From Pseudomonadota bacterium (lineage in GTDB: Bacteria > Pseudomonadota > Gammaproteobacteria > Steroidobacterales > JBCBZW01), in the NCBI GenBank assembly GCA_039193195.1, contig JBCCWS010000008.1, positions 62,001 to 126,000 of the forward strand: DNA of 64,000 nt. Direction: 5' to 3'. This document shows positions 18,337 to 27,630 of the stretch, one piece after another. The notes below the pieces were generated by a model, which saw nothing but the letters and a program-made list of their open reading frames with translations, was not told the origin of the DNA and ran no database searches. The first letter of the stretch is position 1. Each line of letters starts with the position of its first letter. Both the position numbers and the translations under genes were made by a program.

Positions 18337-19518
18337 TCAGGCAATGAGGTCGCGCACTGGCGCGAGACGCTGGGTATCGGGAAACACCTCTTCAGCGAGC
18401 GCCCGCATGCTCAGCCCGAGATGATCAGCGAGCACGCCCTTTATAAGCGCGCGGGTGTCCAGCGTGGGGCGCAGATCCCGCCCCTCGCGTAGCGACTTCG
18501 ATGATAGGCCCGGCCAGTCGGCCACCACCTGGCGACCGCGCACGGCACCGCCCATGAGAAACCCCGCTCCCCCCGTGCCGTGGTCCGTGCCCTCCGTACC
18601 ATTCATCGCCACGGTGCGACCAAACTCTGTCAATACCATCACCACTGTGTGTCGCCAGGCCTCGCCCAAGGAGAGGCGCAGGGCATCGAGGCCTGCATCC
18701 AAGCGGCGGAACTGGCCGTGCAGGGCGCCGCCGCGCTCCTGCCGCGCATGGGTGTCCCACCCGACCGACTCGAGCATCGCGACGCGTGGCCCCTCGGGCG
18801 CGGAGAGGAACTCTCCAGCCGCTTGCGCGAGGGCCGCGAAATCGCGACGACCTCCCAAGGCACCCTGTTGCCGCGGCGCGAGATCGTTGATCTCGAGCGC
18901 CTGGGCGAACGCCTGCGCCAAGGTCTGATCCTCGGAGTACAGTCGCTGTAGGCGCTCGAGGAGCTCTTCCTCCGGCGCCGGCAGTGCCGAGGGCGACCAG
19001 GAGGTCACCGGCGCCTTCCCTCGCAGCACTAGGGGCATCGCTGGCGCGATCGCGATCGCCTTCGGCTGCGCCCCACGGCTTGCGATCGCCCGATTCAGCC
19101 AGCCGGAGGACAAGCTGAACGGCGCTAGGCCGCCGTGCTCGAGCACGTTCTGCGCATCGAAGTGAGAGCGGCCTTGATAGGGGATGCAGTGGGCGTGAAG
19201 CACGGCGAGCTCCCCGGCTGCCCAGCGCGCGTGCAACTTGGGCAGGGTCGGGTGGAGGCCGAAGAAACCGTCGAGATCGAGGGCACCGTCCCGCGCGGAG
19301 CCGGGTGAGGCCAATGCGAGCCCCCGGCGAGCGCTCTCGAACTGTGGATCACCGAAGGCGGGCACGGCCGATAGGCCATCCATACCCCCGCGCAGCACGA
19401 GTAACACCAGTCTAGGATCGTCCTCCTGCCGCCCAGGGGCAGCGGCCAACACGCGGCATGACGCAGCCGCCACCATCATACCCATAAATTTTATTAGCTC
19501 ACGGCGGCCCAAGGGCAT
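18337..19518 (-). CDS. Tat-exported DUF1501 protein
   Basis: A 393-residue protein of the DUF1501 family, related in fold to sulphatases and alkaline phosphatases. The N-terminus GRRELIKFMGMMVAAAS is a twin-arginine signal. Conserved pieces are LVLLVLRGGMDGLSAVPAFGD, HDGLHPTLP-like FFGLHPTLPKL, and a C-terminal VVMVLTEFGRTVAMNGTEGTDHGTGG, which holds the family's Asp/His cluster. It follows the DUF1800 gene by 3 bases; the two families are regularly found together in bacteria, with the function still undefined. Confidence 0.88.
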   Translation of the reverse strand: MPLGRRELIKFMGMMVAAASCRVLAAAPGRQEDDPRLVLLVLRGGMDGLSAVPAFGDPQFESARRGLALASPGSARDGALDLDGFFGLHPTLPKLHARWAAGELAVLHAHCIPYQGRSHFDAQNVLEHGGLAPFSLSSGWLNRAIASRGAQPKAIAIAPAMPLVLRGKAPVTSWSPSALPAPEEELLERLQRLYSEDQTLAQAFAQALEINDLAPRQQGALGGRRDFAALAQAAGEFLSAPEGPRVAMLESVGWDTHARQERGGALHGQFRRLDAGLDALRLSLGEAWRHTVVMVLTEFGRTVAMNGTEGTDHGTGGAGFLMGGAVRGRQVVADWPGLSSKSLREGRDLRPTLDTRALIKGVLADHLGLSMRALAEEVFPDTQRLAPVRDLIA

Positions 19519-19521
19519 CGC

Positions 19522-21063
19522 TTACCTCCGCATGAACTCGGGGCACAGGAGCAAAAGCGAGAGGGCCTGTGCGGGCGACGAAGCGCTGGCGACGGATCGC
19601 GCAAGGGTCTTGGAGTACGCACTACCGAGCACCTGTGCACCGAGCTGGCCAACCTCTCGCGTGGCCGATGCGGTGCGTTCAGCCAAACGCGAGGCCCACT
19701 CCATGCGCTTCCAAACACCATCGGGTGAGGCCCAGTGCGCTTCAAGGTCTGACCAGCCATCGGGCCCCGGCGCGAGGTAGAGCCCCTGCCCCATCACGCG
19801 AATGGCGCGCACGAAGGGGCGCAGCTCGGTAGGCGGCACCTCAAGCGCGCGTAGCACAGACACCAGATACTCTTCGGGCCGCTTGAACTTGCGCGGCGCC
19901 CCGTCCCAGGCCTGCGGACATTCCAAGAGTAGGGCGCGATAGGTGGCAGTGAGGTCTCCGTCGCTCTTGCGAAAGGCCCGTGCCACCCGCGCGACCGCTG
20001 GGCCGGGGGGCGCGTCGGCGATGAAGTGCGTACACAGCTTGGTGGCGATGAAGTCGGCCGTGCTCGGATGGGTCGCCAGGTCGTCCAAGATCGCCTGCGC
20101 TTGCGCCACGCCCCCGTGCGCATACCGCTTGCCCAGCACGTCGACGGCGCCAGGCTCATGGGCCCGCGCATCGAAGTAGAAAAGGGTCGTCCAGTCCGCC
20201 TTCCGGTAGTTATCGCGCAACGAAGCGAGGTCCTTCGCCAGGGCATCTAGCGGATTTGCATCACTGGCGATGGCCCGAAGGCGCGCGCGCCTTTCATCGC
20301 GCGTGCCCAGCACCTCACGTACGCCCCATCCGGTGAGCGCGCGGGCAAACTGCTCCACATCGTCCTGATCGTAGCCCCCGCCAACACCAACCGTGTGTAG
20401 CTCGAGGATCTCACGGGCATGGTTTTCGTTCAGGCCCAAGGTCTTGCGCCGCGGTCCGCTGCGCGCATGGGCGTAGGCCTGCGGGTGCTCCGCGTAGTAG
20501 GAGCTAGGTCCAACACTGTGGTGGTTGTCCAGGTAGCGCTGCATCGCCGGGTGCTGGGTGGCCGCTCGTAACAGATCTGCGAAGCTGCCAGTGACACGCG
20601 GCCGCACCACGTCGCGCTCGAAGGCTGGGGGCAGCAAGCGCATCGCTCGACTGGTGCCCGACACGCTGAAGTGGTTGGACCAAAAGTGCACCAAGCGCTC
20701 GCGAAAAGGGGAGTCGGTACCGACCGCAACCGCGAGGCGAGCCTCGCTCGCCGCCTGCGCGCGCCTTGCCTCCTCCCGTCGTTGGGCCTTGCTCAGCGCC
20801 TGGGCATCGAGCATCGCGCCGGTATTCTTCCGTCCCTGCTGATCGAAGCGGCGATAGACCTCTCGCTGCGCGCTGGCGAGGGGCTCGTAAAGGAGATCTT
20901 CGTGCGACGGTGGCAAATCGCGCAGAGGCGCGGGAAGGCGTTGGACCGGAGAGAGCTGGGCCAAGAGCCAGTCGCGCGGGTCCTTGGCGATCGCCGACAG
21001 ATCACCCGGTCGGGCACCGAAGCCGAAGCGGTTGGCAGCGATGGTAGCGTTCTGTAGCGACAT
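19522..21063 (-). CDS. DUF1800 protein
   Basis: A 513-residue DUF1800 protein. The family pattern is visible: NRFGFGARPGDL at the start, FWSNHFSV near residue 140, a central NENHAREILELHTVG, YDQDDVEQFARALTGWG, and TADFIATKLCTHFI. There is no clear signal peptide. It is the usual partner of DUF1501 proteins. It lies 64 bases downstream of moaA on the same strand, so it may share the cox-locus transcript, although a functional tie to Moco is not evident. Confidence 0.88.
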   Translation of the reverse strand: MSLQNATIAANRFGFGARPGDLSAIAKDPRDWLLAQLSPVQRLPAPLRDLPPSHEDLLYEPLASAQREVYRRFDQQGRKNTGAMLDAQALSKAQRREEARRAQAASEARLAVAVGTDSPFRERLVHFWSNHFSVSGTSRAMRLLPPAFERDVVRPRVTGSFADLLRAATQHPAMQRYLDNHHSVGPSSYYAEHPQAYAHARSGPRRKTLGLNENHAREILELHTVGVGGGYDQDDVEQFARALTGWGVREVLGTRDERRARLRAIASDANPLDALAKDLASLRDNYRKADWTTLFYFDARAHEPGAVDVLGKRYAHGGVAQAQAILDDLATHPSTADFIATKLCTHFIADAPPGPAVARVARAFRKSDGDLTATYRALLLECPQAWDGAPRKFKRPEEYLVSVLRALEVPPTELRPFVRAIRVMGQGLYLAPGPDGWSDLEAHWASPDGVWKRMEWASRLAERTASATREVGQLGAQVLGSAYSKTLARSVASASSPAQALSLLLLCPEFMRR

Positions 21064-21127
21064 AACCGTATCCGAAGGTCTCTCTCAGATAACGGCCGCG
21101 CGCGGGCACCGTTGACGAGCGTGCGGA

Positions 21128-22255
21128 CTAGCCCCCGATGTAGTACATCTCGATCTTCTCGCGCCGCGGAGCGCCCTCGGCGCGTTGCTCGCTGTAGCGA
21201 TCGGTGCGCCCGCGCCACACGGCGCCGACCAATTCCTCGAGCCCCGCATCGCCCAGGCCCTCGCGCAGGGGCGCGCGCAGATCGAAGCCCTCAGTGGCGA
21301 ACAGGCACGAGTAGAGCTTGCCCTCAGAGGACAGGCGAGCCCGCGAGCAGGCGCCGCAAAACGGTTCGGTCACCGATGTGATGAAGCCGATCTCACCTCG
21401 CCCGTCCGCATAACGGTAGCGGCTCGCCACATCACTCGCATGACGCCGTTTCACAGCTTCCAGGGGCCAGCGCGCATCGATCATGTCGACCAGCTCGCGT
21501 GCGGGCACCATGTCATCGTGCTGCCAGTGATTGATGTTGCCTACGTCCATATACTCGATCATCCGCACCACGACATCCGTACCGCGAAAGCGTTCGAGCA
21601 GATCCAGCACCGTGTGATCATTCACCCCACGCTGCACCACCGTGTTGATCTTGATTGGCCGCAGATCCGCCTCCAGTGCGGTCTCGATCCCATCCAGCAC
21701 GCGCGGCACGCCGCCGCGACCGCCACTCATGAAAGCGAAGACGTCCGGATCGAGGGAATCGAGGCTGACGGTGATTCGATCGAGGCCGGCGGCCTTAAGC
21801 ATGGCGGCGTATTGACCGAGCAATACCCCGTTTGTCGTCAGCGCGATGTCTTTGATGCCTTCCAGCTGGGATAGCTCGGCGATGAGGTCCGCTAGGTTTG
21901 GTCGAAGCAGGGGCTCGCCGCCTGTGATACGCAGCTTGCTCACCCCTAGGTGCGTCGCCGCGCGCGCGACGCGGACGATCTCCGCGAAGCTCAGCCGATC
22001 CCCAGGATCGAGGAAACGGAAGTGACGGTGGAACTTGTCCTCCGGCATACAGTAGGGGCAACGGAAGTTGCAGCGATCCATGACGCTGATGCGAAGATCA
22101 CGCAGGGGGCGACCGAGCGTGTCGCGCGGGCCGGCGGGCGGCGCGTCGAGACCTGCGCCGAAGGTAACCGGCGTCTCGGCTACCGTCGCCGGCAAGGCCC
22201 GCCTCTCGCTGCGCGGCGTTCGATCGTCATGGGTGAAGAGAGTCTTATCGCTCAA
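21128..22255 (-). CDS. moaA: GTP 3',8-cyclase MoaA
   Basis: A 375-residue radical SAM enzyme that, with MoaC, starts Moco synthesis from GTP. The N-terminal [4Fe-4S]/SAM motif is C62-x3-C66-x2-C69 (MDRCNFRCPYCMPE). LRITGGEPLLR and LTTNGVLL follow. The second cluster ligands are in FCGACSRARLSSEGKLYSC near residue 305. The protein ends in Gly-Gly, the required tail. An unusual 45-residue polar N-terminal extension precedes the domain. It sits 14 bases after coxD, which ties Moco synthesis to the Mo-hydroxylase genes. Confidence 0.95.
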   Translation of the reverse strand: MSDKTLFTHDDRTPRSERRALPATVAETPVTFGAGLDAPPAGPRDTLGRPLRDLRISVMDRCNFRCPYCMPEDKFHRHFRFLDPGDRLSFAEIVRVARAATHLGVSKLRITGGEPLLRPNLADLIAELSQLEGIKDIALTTNGVLLGQYAAMLKAAGLDRITVSLDSLDPDVFAFMSGGRGGVPRVLDGIETALEADLRPIKINTVVQRGVNDHTVLDLLERFRGTDVVVRMIEYMDVGNINHWQHDDMVPARELVDMIDARWPLEAVKRRHASDVASRYRYADGRGEIGFITSVTEPFCGACSRARLSSEGKLYSCLFATEGFDLRAPLREGLGDAGLEELVGAVWRGRTDRYSEQRAEGAPRREKIEMYYIGG

Positions 22256-22269
22256 GGTCCTGTCCGTCT

Positions 22270-23199
22270 CTACCGCTCGCCCTGCACCTGTGCCAGCAGG
22301 CGCGCCGCCTGCGGACCACGGATGCGAGCCATGTCGTCCTGATACTTCAGCAGCGTGCCCAGCGTGTCGTCCACCAGCTCGTCGGTGAGCGACGAGGCCC
22401 CCAATTGCGTGAGGGCGTTGGCCCAGTCGAGGGTCTCAGCCACACCCGGCGCCTTGAGCAGAGCCTGCTCACGCAGACCGTGGATAAACGCCACGATCTG
22501 CCCGCGCAAGGCCTCACTCACCTGCGGAGCACGGTTGGCGACGATCTGCTGTTCCATTGTCGTATCTGGGTAGTCTACCCAGTGATACAAGCAACGGCGC
22601 TTAAGGGCGTCATGCACGTCGCGTGTTCGATTGGAGGTGAGCACGACGATAGGTGGCATGGGGGCGCGCACCGTTCCCAACTCCGGTATCGAGAGCTGAA
22701 AATCCTCCAGGAGTTCCAGCAGAAAGGCCTCGAAGGGTGGATCTGCGCGATCCAGTTCGTCGATTAGCAACACTGGCGCCCCGTTGGCCCGGGGCCGCAG
22801 GGCCCTCAAGAGCGGTCGTTCGATCAGGTAGCGTTCGCGGTAGAGATCTTGCTCCAACGACTGCGTATTGGGCGCCTGACGCTCCGCCGCTCGAATATGC
22901 AGCAACTGGCGAGGGTAGTCCCACTCGTAGGCTGCGCTTGCAAGGTCGAGTCCCTCGTAGCACTGGAGACGAATCAGGTCGCGGCGCAGCGCGCTCGCCA
23001 GAACCTTAGCCAGCTCCGTCTTGCCGACGCCCGCCTCGCCTTCGAGGAACAGCGGCCGGTTCAGGCGTAGGGCGAGGAAGGCCGCCGCGGCGAGGCCGCG
23101 CGAGGCGACGTAACCGGCACTCGCGAGAAGCGCCACGGTGTCGTCAACATCGTCAGGAGGCGCCTGCGCGGCTGCCGCCGCGGCGCGTGATTCAGCCAC
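22270..23199 (-). CDS. coxD: MoxR-type AAA+ ATPase, CoxD-like
   Basis: A 309-residue AAA+ chaperone-like ATPase. Walker A is LEGEAGVGKTELAK at about residue 52, Walker B is VLLIDELDRAD near 142, and sensor 1 is VVLTSNRTRD near 188. In CO dehydrogenase systems CoxD, with the VWA protein CoxE, helps complete the copper-sulphur-molybdenum active site. It overlaps coxM by 8 bases and a coxE homologue lies 3.3 kb away, so assignment to Mo-hydroxylase maturation is well supported by context. Confidence 0.87.
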   Translation of the reverse strand: MAESRAAAAAAQAPPDDVDDTVALLASAGYVASRGLAAAAFLALRLNRPLFLEGEAGVGKTELAKVLASALRRDLIRLQCYEGLDLASAAYEWDYPRQLLHIRAAERQAPNTQSLEQDLYRERYLIERPLLRALRPRANGAPVLLIDELDRADPPFEAFLLELLEDFQLSIPELGTVRAPMPPIVVLTSNRTRDVHDALKRRCLYHWVDYPDTTMEQQIVANRAPQVSEALRGQIVAFIHGLREQALLKAPGVAETLDWANALTQLGASSLTDELVDDTLGTLLKYQDDMARIRGPQAARLLAQVQGER

Positions 23200-23992
23200 C
23201 GGCGGCAGCCACAGCTCGCCTAGCCATTACACCCACCAAATGAGAGCGATAGGCAGCTGAGGCGTGCAGGTCCTCGTTGAGTGCCACCTCGGCGGGCACG
23301 CCAATCCCCGTCAGCACTTCCTCGGAGAAGCGCTGCCCCAAGGCTCGCTCCATCTGCGGTACGCGAAACACGTGCTGGCCGGCGCCGGTGACCGCCACGC
23401 GCGTACCCGAGCTGGTCTGCGCCACCATCACCCCTACTACGGCGTAGCCGGAAGCAGGGTTGGGGAACTTCGCGTATGCCGCGCGCGTTGGAATCGGAAA
23501 GCTCACACGGACCACGAGCTCGTCGGGCGCGAGCGCCGTCTCGAACATGCCCGTAAAGAAGTCGTCCGCCCCTATCGCTCGACGATCCGTGTACACGGTG
23601 GCGCCTAGGCCTAGGAGCGCGGCAGGGTAGTCGGCGGCGGGGTCGTTGTTGGCCACGGACCCGCCCAAGGTGCCTCGATTGCGCACCTGCGGATCACCTA
23701 TCTGAGAGGCGAGACACGCCAGGGCGGGAATTGTCTCCCTCACGCGTACGTCGCCTGCCACCTGCGCGTGTCGAGTCATCGCACCGATGACGAGCGCGTT
23801 GTCCTCGCGGGAGACGCCCACCAGCTGAGGCAGCTTGTCCAAAGCGATGAGCTGCGTTGGGCTAGCCAGGCGTATCTTCATCGTAGGCAATATGGTCATA
23901 CCCCCGGCGAGGAACTTAGCCTCCTCATCGGCCTTCAGCGCGGCCACGGCCTCCTCGATCGAAGTCACCGCTCGATAGGAGAATGCATACAT
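23192..23992 (-). CDS. coxM: Mo-hydroxylase FAD (medium) subunit, CoxM-like
   Basis: A 266-residue FAD-binding medium subunit of a CO dehydrogenase/xanthine dehydrogenase-type enzyme. The two FAD loops are AGGMTILPTMKIRLA at residues 31-45 and RGTLGGSVANNDPAADYPAAL around 110-130. The C-terminal domain is of the CO_deh_flav_C type (AHRSHLVGV-like AAYRSHLVGVMARRAV at the end). It directly follows coxS with a 15-base gap. In canonical loci the large catalytic subunit coxL is close by; here it is absent. Confidence 0.92.
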   Translation of the reverse strand: MYAFSYRAVTSIEEAVAALKADEEAKFLAGGMTILPTMKIRLASPTQLIALDKLPQLVGVSREDNALVIGAMTRHAQVAGDVRVRETIPALACLASQIGDPQVRNRGTLGGSVANNDPAADYPAALLGLGATVYTDRRAIGADDFFTGMFETALAPDELVVRVSFPIPTRAAYAKFPNPASGYAVVGVMVAQTSSGTRVAVTGAGQHVFRVPQMERALGQRFSEEVLTGIGVPAEVALNEDLHASAAYRSHLVGVMARRAVAAAGG

Positions 23993-24007
23993 GCCTGATG
24001 CCCTCGC

Positions 24008-24490
24008 TCAGCGCGCCACAGCGCGCAGTCGCTCAGCCGCGGCCAGCACGGCATCCACGATGCCCTGGTAGCCGGTGCAACGACAGATGTTCCCTTCCAA
24101 CCACTCGCGCACTTGCGCCTCCGTCGGCGCCGTATTCCGCCGCAGAAGGTCGACCGCGCTCATGATCATACCCGGCGTGCAGAAGCCGCACTGCAACCCG
24201 TGATGCTCGCGAAAGGCTTCCTGAACAGGATGCAGGTGACCGGCGCCAGCGAGACCCTCGATCGTGGTCACCGCGGCACCGTCGGCCTGCACCGCGAGGA
24301 GCGTGCAGCTCTTAGCGGATACGCCATCGAGGTGAATGACGCACGCGCCGCACTGGCTCGTGTCACAGCCAACGTGGGTGCCGGTGAGATCGAGCCCGTT
24401 GCGCAGAAAATCGACGAGCAGTAAGCGCGGCTCCACGTCGGCATTCACCTGCTGACCGTTAACGCTCATTGCCACCTTCATCGACGACAT
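24008..24490 (-). CDS. coxS: Mo-hydroxylase [2Fe-2S] (small) subunit, CoxS-like
   Basis: A 160-residue small subunit with both [2Fe-2S] clusters: the plant-ferredoxin-like set C42, C47, C50, C62 and the second set C101, C104, C136, C138 (QCGFCTPGM and [11 protein letters not shown]). Electrons leave the molybdenum site through these clusters to the FAD in CoxM. Length and all eight cysteines are normal. It lies 69 bases after coxG and 15 bases before coxM. Confidence 0.94.
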   Translation of the reverse strand: MSSMKVAMSVNGQQVNADVEPRLLLVDFLRNGLDLTGTHVGCDTSQCGACVIHLDGVSAKSCTLLAVQADGAAVTTIEGLAGAGHLHPVQEAFREHHGLQCGFCTPGMIMSAVDLLRRNTAPTEAQVREWLEGNICRCTGYQGIVDAVLAAAERLRAVAR

Positions 24491-24559
24491 CTGCCCACAT
24501 CATCCGCCATCTGTGCCGTGCGCAGCATCTGCAGGCGCGCGAGAATTGCCCGTCTTGCT

Positions 24560-25126
24560 TCAGTTCGCACCGAACAGTACCCATAGCACGATGATGAACG
24601 CTAGCGCGCCGACCGTGACACGCCACGCGCTTGAGCGCTTGCGTGTAGCTGCGTCCTCTTCCGTAGGCATCTGGGAGCTCTGCGAATCGGCGCCTATGCG
24701 CTCAGCGAACGCGGCGAAGAACTGGTCCGAGATTTTGCGCGCCACGCCGACCACGAGCCGTGAGCCCACCTGTGCCAGCTTCCCCCCTACCTTCAGCGTT
24801 GCCTCGTAGGTCAACACCGTTTCCGGTCCATCCTCCGCCAGCGCAACCGTGGCGCTTCCGCGCCCGAAGCCCGCCGCGCCACCCTTGCCCTCCCCGTGCA
24901 TGGTGTAGCTGGCTGGGGGCTCGAGTTCGCTTAGGGTTATCGTGGTCTTGAATCGCGACTTTACGGGCCCGACGGCGGCCGTGAGGACCGCGTTGACCTG
25001 CTCATCGGACACCTTCTCCAAGGACTCGCAACCCGGGAGGCATGCTTGCAGGGTATCCGCCTCGTGCAAGGCATCCCACACGCGCTGGCGTGGGGCCGCC
25101 AAGCGATACTCACCGGCGATGTCCAT
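24560..25126 (-). CDS. coxG: CoxG-like SRPBCC protein with C-terminal membrane anchor
   Basis: A 188-residue protein. ATG at 25126 has AAGGAG upstream and starts MDIAGEYRLAAPRQRVW, the normal beginning of CoxG; the longer frame is not supported. Residues 1-140 form an SRPBCC-type domain (LPGCESLEKVSDE, GKGGAAGFGRGSA, VGGKLAQVGSRLV). A hydrophobic C-terminal helix (WRVTVGALAFIIVLWVLFG) anchors it. CoxG is thought to recruit the CO dehydrogenase to the membrane and link it to quinones. First gene of the minus-strand cox run, with a hairpin-rich leader. Confidence 0.88.
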   Translation of the reverse strand: MDIAGEYRLAAPRQRVWDALHEADTLQACLPGCESLEKVSDEQVNAVLTAAVGPVKSRFKTTITLSELEPPASYTMHGEGKGGAAGFGRGSATVALAEDGPETVLTYEATLKVGGKLAQVGSRLVVGVARKISDQFFAAFAERIGADSQSSQMPTEEDAATRKRSSAWRVTVGALAFIIVLWVLFGAN

Positions 25127-25148
25127 CGGTCTCCTTGCGATCGGCGCC

Positions 25149-25206
25149 CGGGCGCATCGCCCGTTTCGAGGCAGTGACGACTGCCGAGTCGTGCTCGAAG
25201 AGCACG
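25149..25206 (-). promoter_or_regulatory. three consecutive hairpins in the coxG leader
   Basis: Three perfect short stems lie in a row just upstream of the coxG ribosome-binding site: 25149-25163 (6 bp, CAT loop), 25171-25184 (5 bp, 4-base loop) and 25190-25206 (7 bp, 3-base loop). They would form in the coxG mRNA leader, about 20 to 80 bases before the start codon. Their arrangement suggests a regulatory RNA element, possibly one sensing Moco, but I cannot match them to a known consensus by eye. Confidence 0.35.
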
Positions 25207-25332
25207 CATTCCTTAGCTTAGCATGCGATTTTCTGCCTTCTGTGCGTGGGGCGTGGGTGAGCCTGGGCTTAATATGCACAATCAAGGGCAAAACACGTCT
25301 TTCACCAACGCAACTACAAAGAGCACGCGATC

Positions 25333-26475
25333 ATGACGATGCGCGCACTATGCGAGCAGTTCCAACGCTGGCGTGAGGCGTCCCAAGCGATGGTGCTCGC
25401 CACGGTCATCGACACAGCCGGCTCCACTTACAGCAAAGCCGGGGCGCAGATGCTTATCGCGCCGGGACACGGCTATCGAGGCTTGCTGAGCGGCGGCTGC
25501 CTCGAAGGCGACCTGACGCTGCACGCCGAGCGTTGCCTCGCCGCGGGGCATCCGCAGGTGGTGCGCTACGACATGCGCAACCGCGAAGAGGATGAAATCT
25601 GGGGTCTAGGCCTCGGGTGCGATGGCGCCCTCGACATACTCTTACAACCGCTGAGCGCCGAAGATGCCTGGCAGCCCTTCGCCGCAATCGCCGATGCCGC
25701 CCAATCGGGGCGACAGGCAGCTTGGGCACTGGTGATTGGACCCACGCCCAACGCTACCGCCACACCGCATCCCTTGCTAGCCAGCAGCGTGGTCGTGATG
25801 GACCCGAACAGCAGCTCGCAGATCAGCCTCGCCCGCGGTGCCCTCGGCGATGCAGCCCTCAGCGAGGTCACCGAACGTTGCCGCGACGTCGCTCTCGCGG
25901 GCGGCGTGGAGCGGATCGAGCTTGGAAAACACCGGGGCGCGCCCGTCAACGTGCTGATCACGCAAGTCAATGTTCCTATTCGCCTACTAATCGTAGGCGC
26001 TGGCCCAGACACGGTACCACTGCTGCACATGGCGAGGGAGCTGGGTTGGTACGTGACGCAAGCAGATCACCGGCCGGGGAGCCTAGCGGCGGCGGCTGAG
26101 AGCGCACCCCTAGACCACTCCGTTCAAGTGATCCCGGGGCAGCTTCGCGAGCACCTGGCCCTCGACAGCTTCGATGCGGTCGTGATCATGAGTCACCACC
26201 TCGTGAGCGATCGAGCGTATCTGCTGGAGCTCGCCCTTTCAGAGGTGCCCTTCATCGGTCTGCTGGGCCCCGCTGCGCGCCGACGCCGTCTGCTTGCCGA
26301 TGTCACGGAGCGCCTGGCGAACGCGGGCGATCGCGCAACCGGCCTTCGCGATGCACGCGCGCTCACGGCGCGCACCCACGGCCCCGTGGGCCTCGACCTT
26401 GGCGCCCGTGATCCGGCCGGCATCGCGCTGTCCATCGCGGCTCAAGTACAACAGTTCCACGCCCGCAACGGCTGA
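25333..26475 (+). CDS. XdhC/CoxF-family Mo-hydroxylase maturation factor
   Basis: A 380-residue protein of the XdhC/CoxF family, which delivers sulphurated Moco to xanthine dehydrogenase-type enzymes. The N-terminal domain has VIDTAGSTYSKAGAQMLI and GLLSGGCLEGDL (residues 20-65), and ENR-like DMRNREEDEIWGLGLGCDG follows. The C-terminal half is a Rossmann domain (LLIVGAGPDTVPLLHMARELG, then VTQADHRPG). It is divergent from coxG across 206 bases and convergent with coxE 6 bases away. Two ATG codons (25333, 25339) are possible starts. Confidence 0.92.
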   Translation: MTMRALCEQFQRWREASQAMVLATVIDTAGSTYSKAGAQMLIAPGHGYRGLLSGGCLEGDLTLHAERCLAAGHPQVVRYDMRNREEDEIWGLGLGCDGALDILLQPLSAEDAWQPFAAIADAAQSGRQAAWALVIGPTPNATATPHPLLASSVVVMDPNSSSQISLARGALGDAALSEVTERCRDVALAGGVERIELGKHRGAPVNVLITQVNVPIRLLIVGAGPDTVPLLHMARELGWYVTQADHRPGSLAAAAESAPLDHSVQVIPGQLREHLALDSFDAVVIMSHHLVSDRAYLLELALSEVPFIGLLGPAARRRRLLADVTERLANAGDRATGLRDARALTARTHGPVGLDLGARDPAGIALSIAAQVQQFHARNG

Positions 26476-26481
26476 GTCCCC

Positions 26482-27630
26482 TTACGCGAAAAGCAAGGTC
26501 GCCAACGACTCGAGGAAATGCAGGTTATGCGCCGGGCGCAGCTCATCGACGTGGGGTAGCAGCGCACAAATGCCAGCGGCCCTCGGCTCGAAGCACCCGT
26601 AACGCAGCAACGGGTTGAGCCAGATCCAGCGATGGGCCTTACGCCCGAGACGGGCCGCCTCGAGGCCAAGTTGGGCGCTTGTCTCGCGCTCAAGACCATC
26701 GCTCAGCAGCACTAGCAGCGCACGATCGGCCAGCACGCGACGGGCCCATTGCTGATTGAACTCGCCTAAGCACCCGGCGATGCGCGTGCCGCCAGACCAA
26801 TCGCGCACATCGCCACTCACCCGCTCGATGGCCCTATCGGGATCGTGTTCTCTAAGTTCCCGCGTCACGTTGCTAAGTCGCGTCGAGAACACGAAGCTGG
26901 ACACCTGGTGGCGCCGCGAGGTGAGCGCATGGGCGAAGTGGAGAAACATACGTGAGTAGGCAGCCATGGAGCCGGAGACGTCGCACAGTAGGACGATCGG
27001 CAGGTCGCGGTACGCCGTCCGCGCTGGCACGAGCTCGACCGGCTCGCCGCCGTAGCGCCGTGCTCGGCGTAGGGTCGCCCTAAGGTCGACGCGCGAGCCC
27101 CGAAACGAACGCGCCTGTCGACGCGAGGGGCGTCTTGGCAGAGCGGGCAGCAGGGAGGCTATCGCCGCCCGCGCCTGAACGAGCTCAGCGTCACTCATGC
27201 GCGCAAAGTCGCGCTCGCTCAGCACCTCCCGATCGCAAGCACCCCGCCCGATGCTCATGGCAGGCACTGAGGCTGCGGGTTCCTCACCGTCGAGGCCACG
27301 TCGCGGCGCGTCTTCTGCTTCCTGCGCTCGCTGGCTCGCGGGGGCGCTCGCTTGGGAGCTCACCCCCACCTCGAGCGCGCGCATATCCCGGAAATACATA
27401 TCGAAGACTCGATCGAAGGGCAGGCCCTCCTCCGGCCTGCTCACGAGCGCGGCGCGCAGCGACCAGTACACATCCACGCGCTCACGCACCCCCACCGCTT
27501 GCACGCAGCGTAGCGCCTGCAGCACCTGGGCGGGCCCTACGGGCACGCCGCACGTGCGCAAGGCGCGCGCGAAGGCGATGATGTGCTCCGGCAAGCGCTG
27601 AGCCAATTCGAGATAGGGAGGCGAAGCCAT
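26482..27630 (-). CDS. coxE: CoxE-like VWA-domain protein
   Basis: A 382-residue CoxE-type protein. The N-terminal 100 residues are helical (LAQRLPEHIIAFARALR), followed by a polar linker and a von Willebrand A domain with the metal-ion site D-x-S-x-S in LCDVSGSMAAYSRM at about residue 215, and DWSGGTRIAG as a further MIDAS segment near 275. CoxE partners the MoxR ATPase CoxD in finishing the Mo active site. Its ATG lies on the opposite strand within the same CATG as the mocA start, and there is no strong ribosome-binding site. Confidence 0.88.
   Translation of the reverse strand: MASPPYLELAQRLPEHIIAFARALRTCGVPVGPAQVLQALRCVQAVGVRERVDVYWSLRAALVSRPEEGLPFDRVFDMYFRDMRALEVGVSSQASAPASQRAQEAEDAPRRGLDGEEPAASVPAMSIGRGACDREVLSERDFARMSDAELVQARAAIASLLPALPRRPSRRQARSFRGSRVDLRATLRRARRYGGEPVELVPARTAYRDLPIVLLCDVSGSMAAYSRMFLHFAHALTSRRHQVSSFVFSTRLSNVTRELREHDPDRAIERVSGDVRDWSGGTRIAGCLGEFNQQWARRVLADRALLVLLSDGLERETSAQLGLEAARLGRKAHRWIWLNPLLRYGCFEPRAAGICALLPHVDELRPAHNLHFLESLATLLFA

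Noticed and set aside
18337-21063. DUF1501/DUF1800 pair as part of the Mo-hydroxylase system
   Set aside because: These families occur together in many unrelated contexts. Codirectional placement after moaA with a 64-base gap is weak evidence for a shared role.
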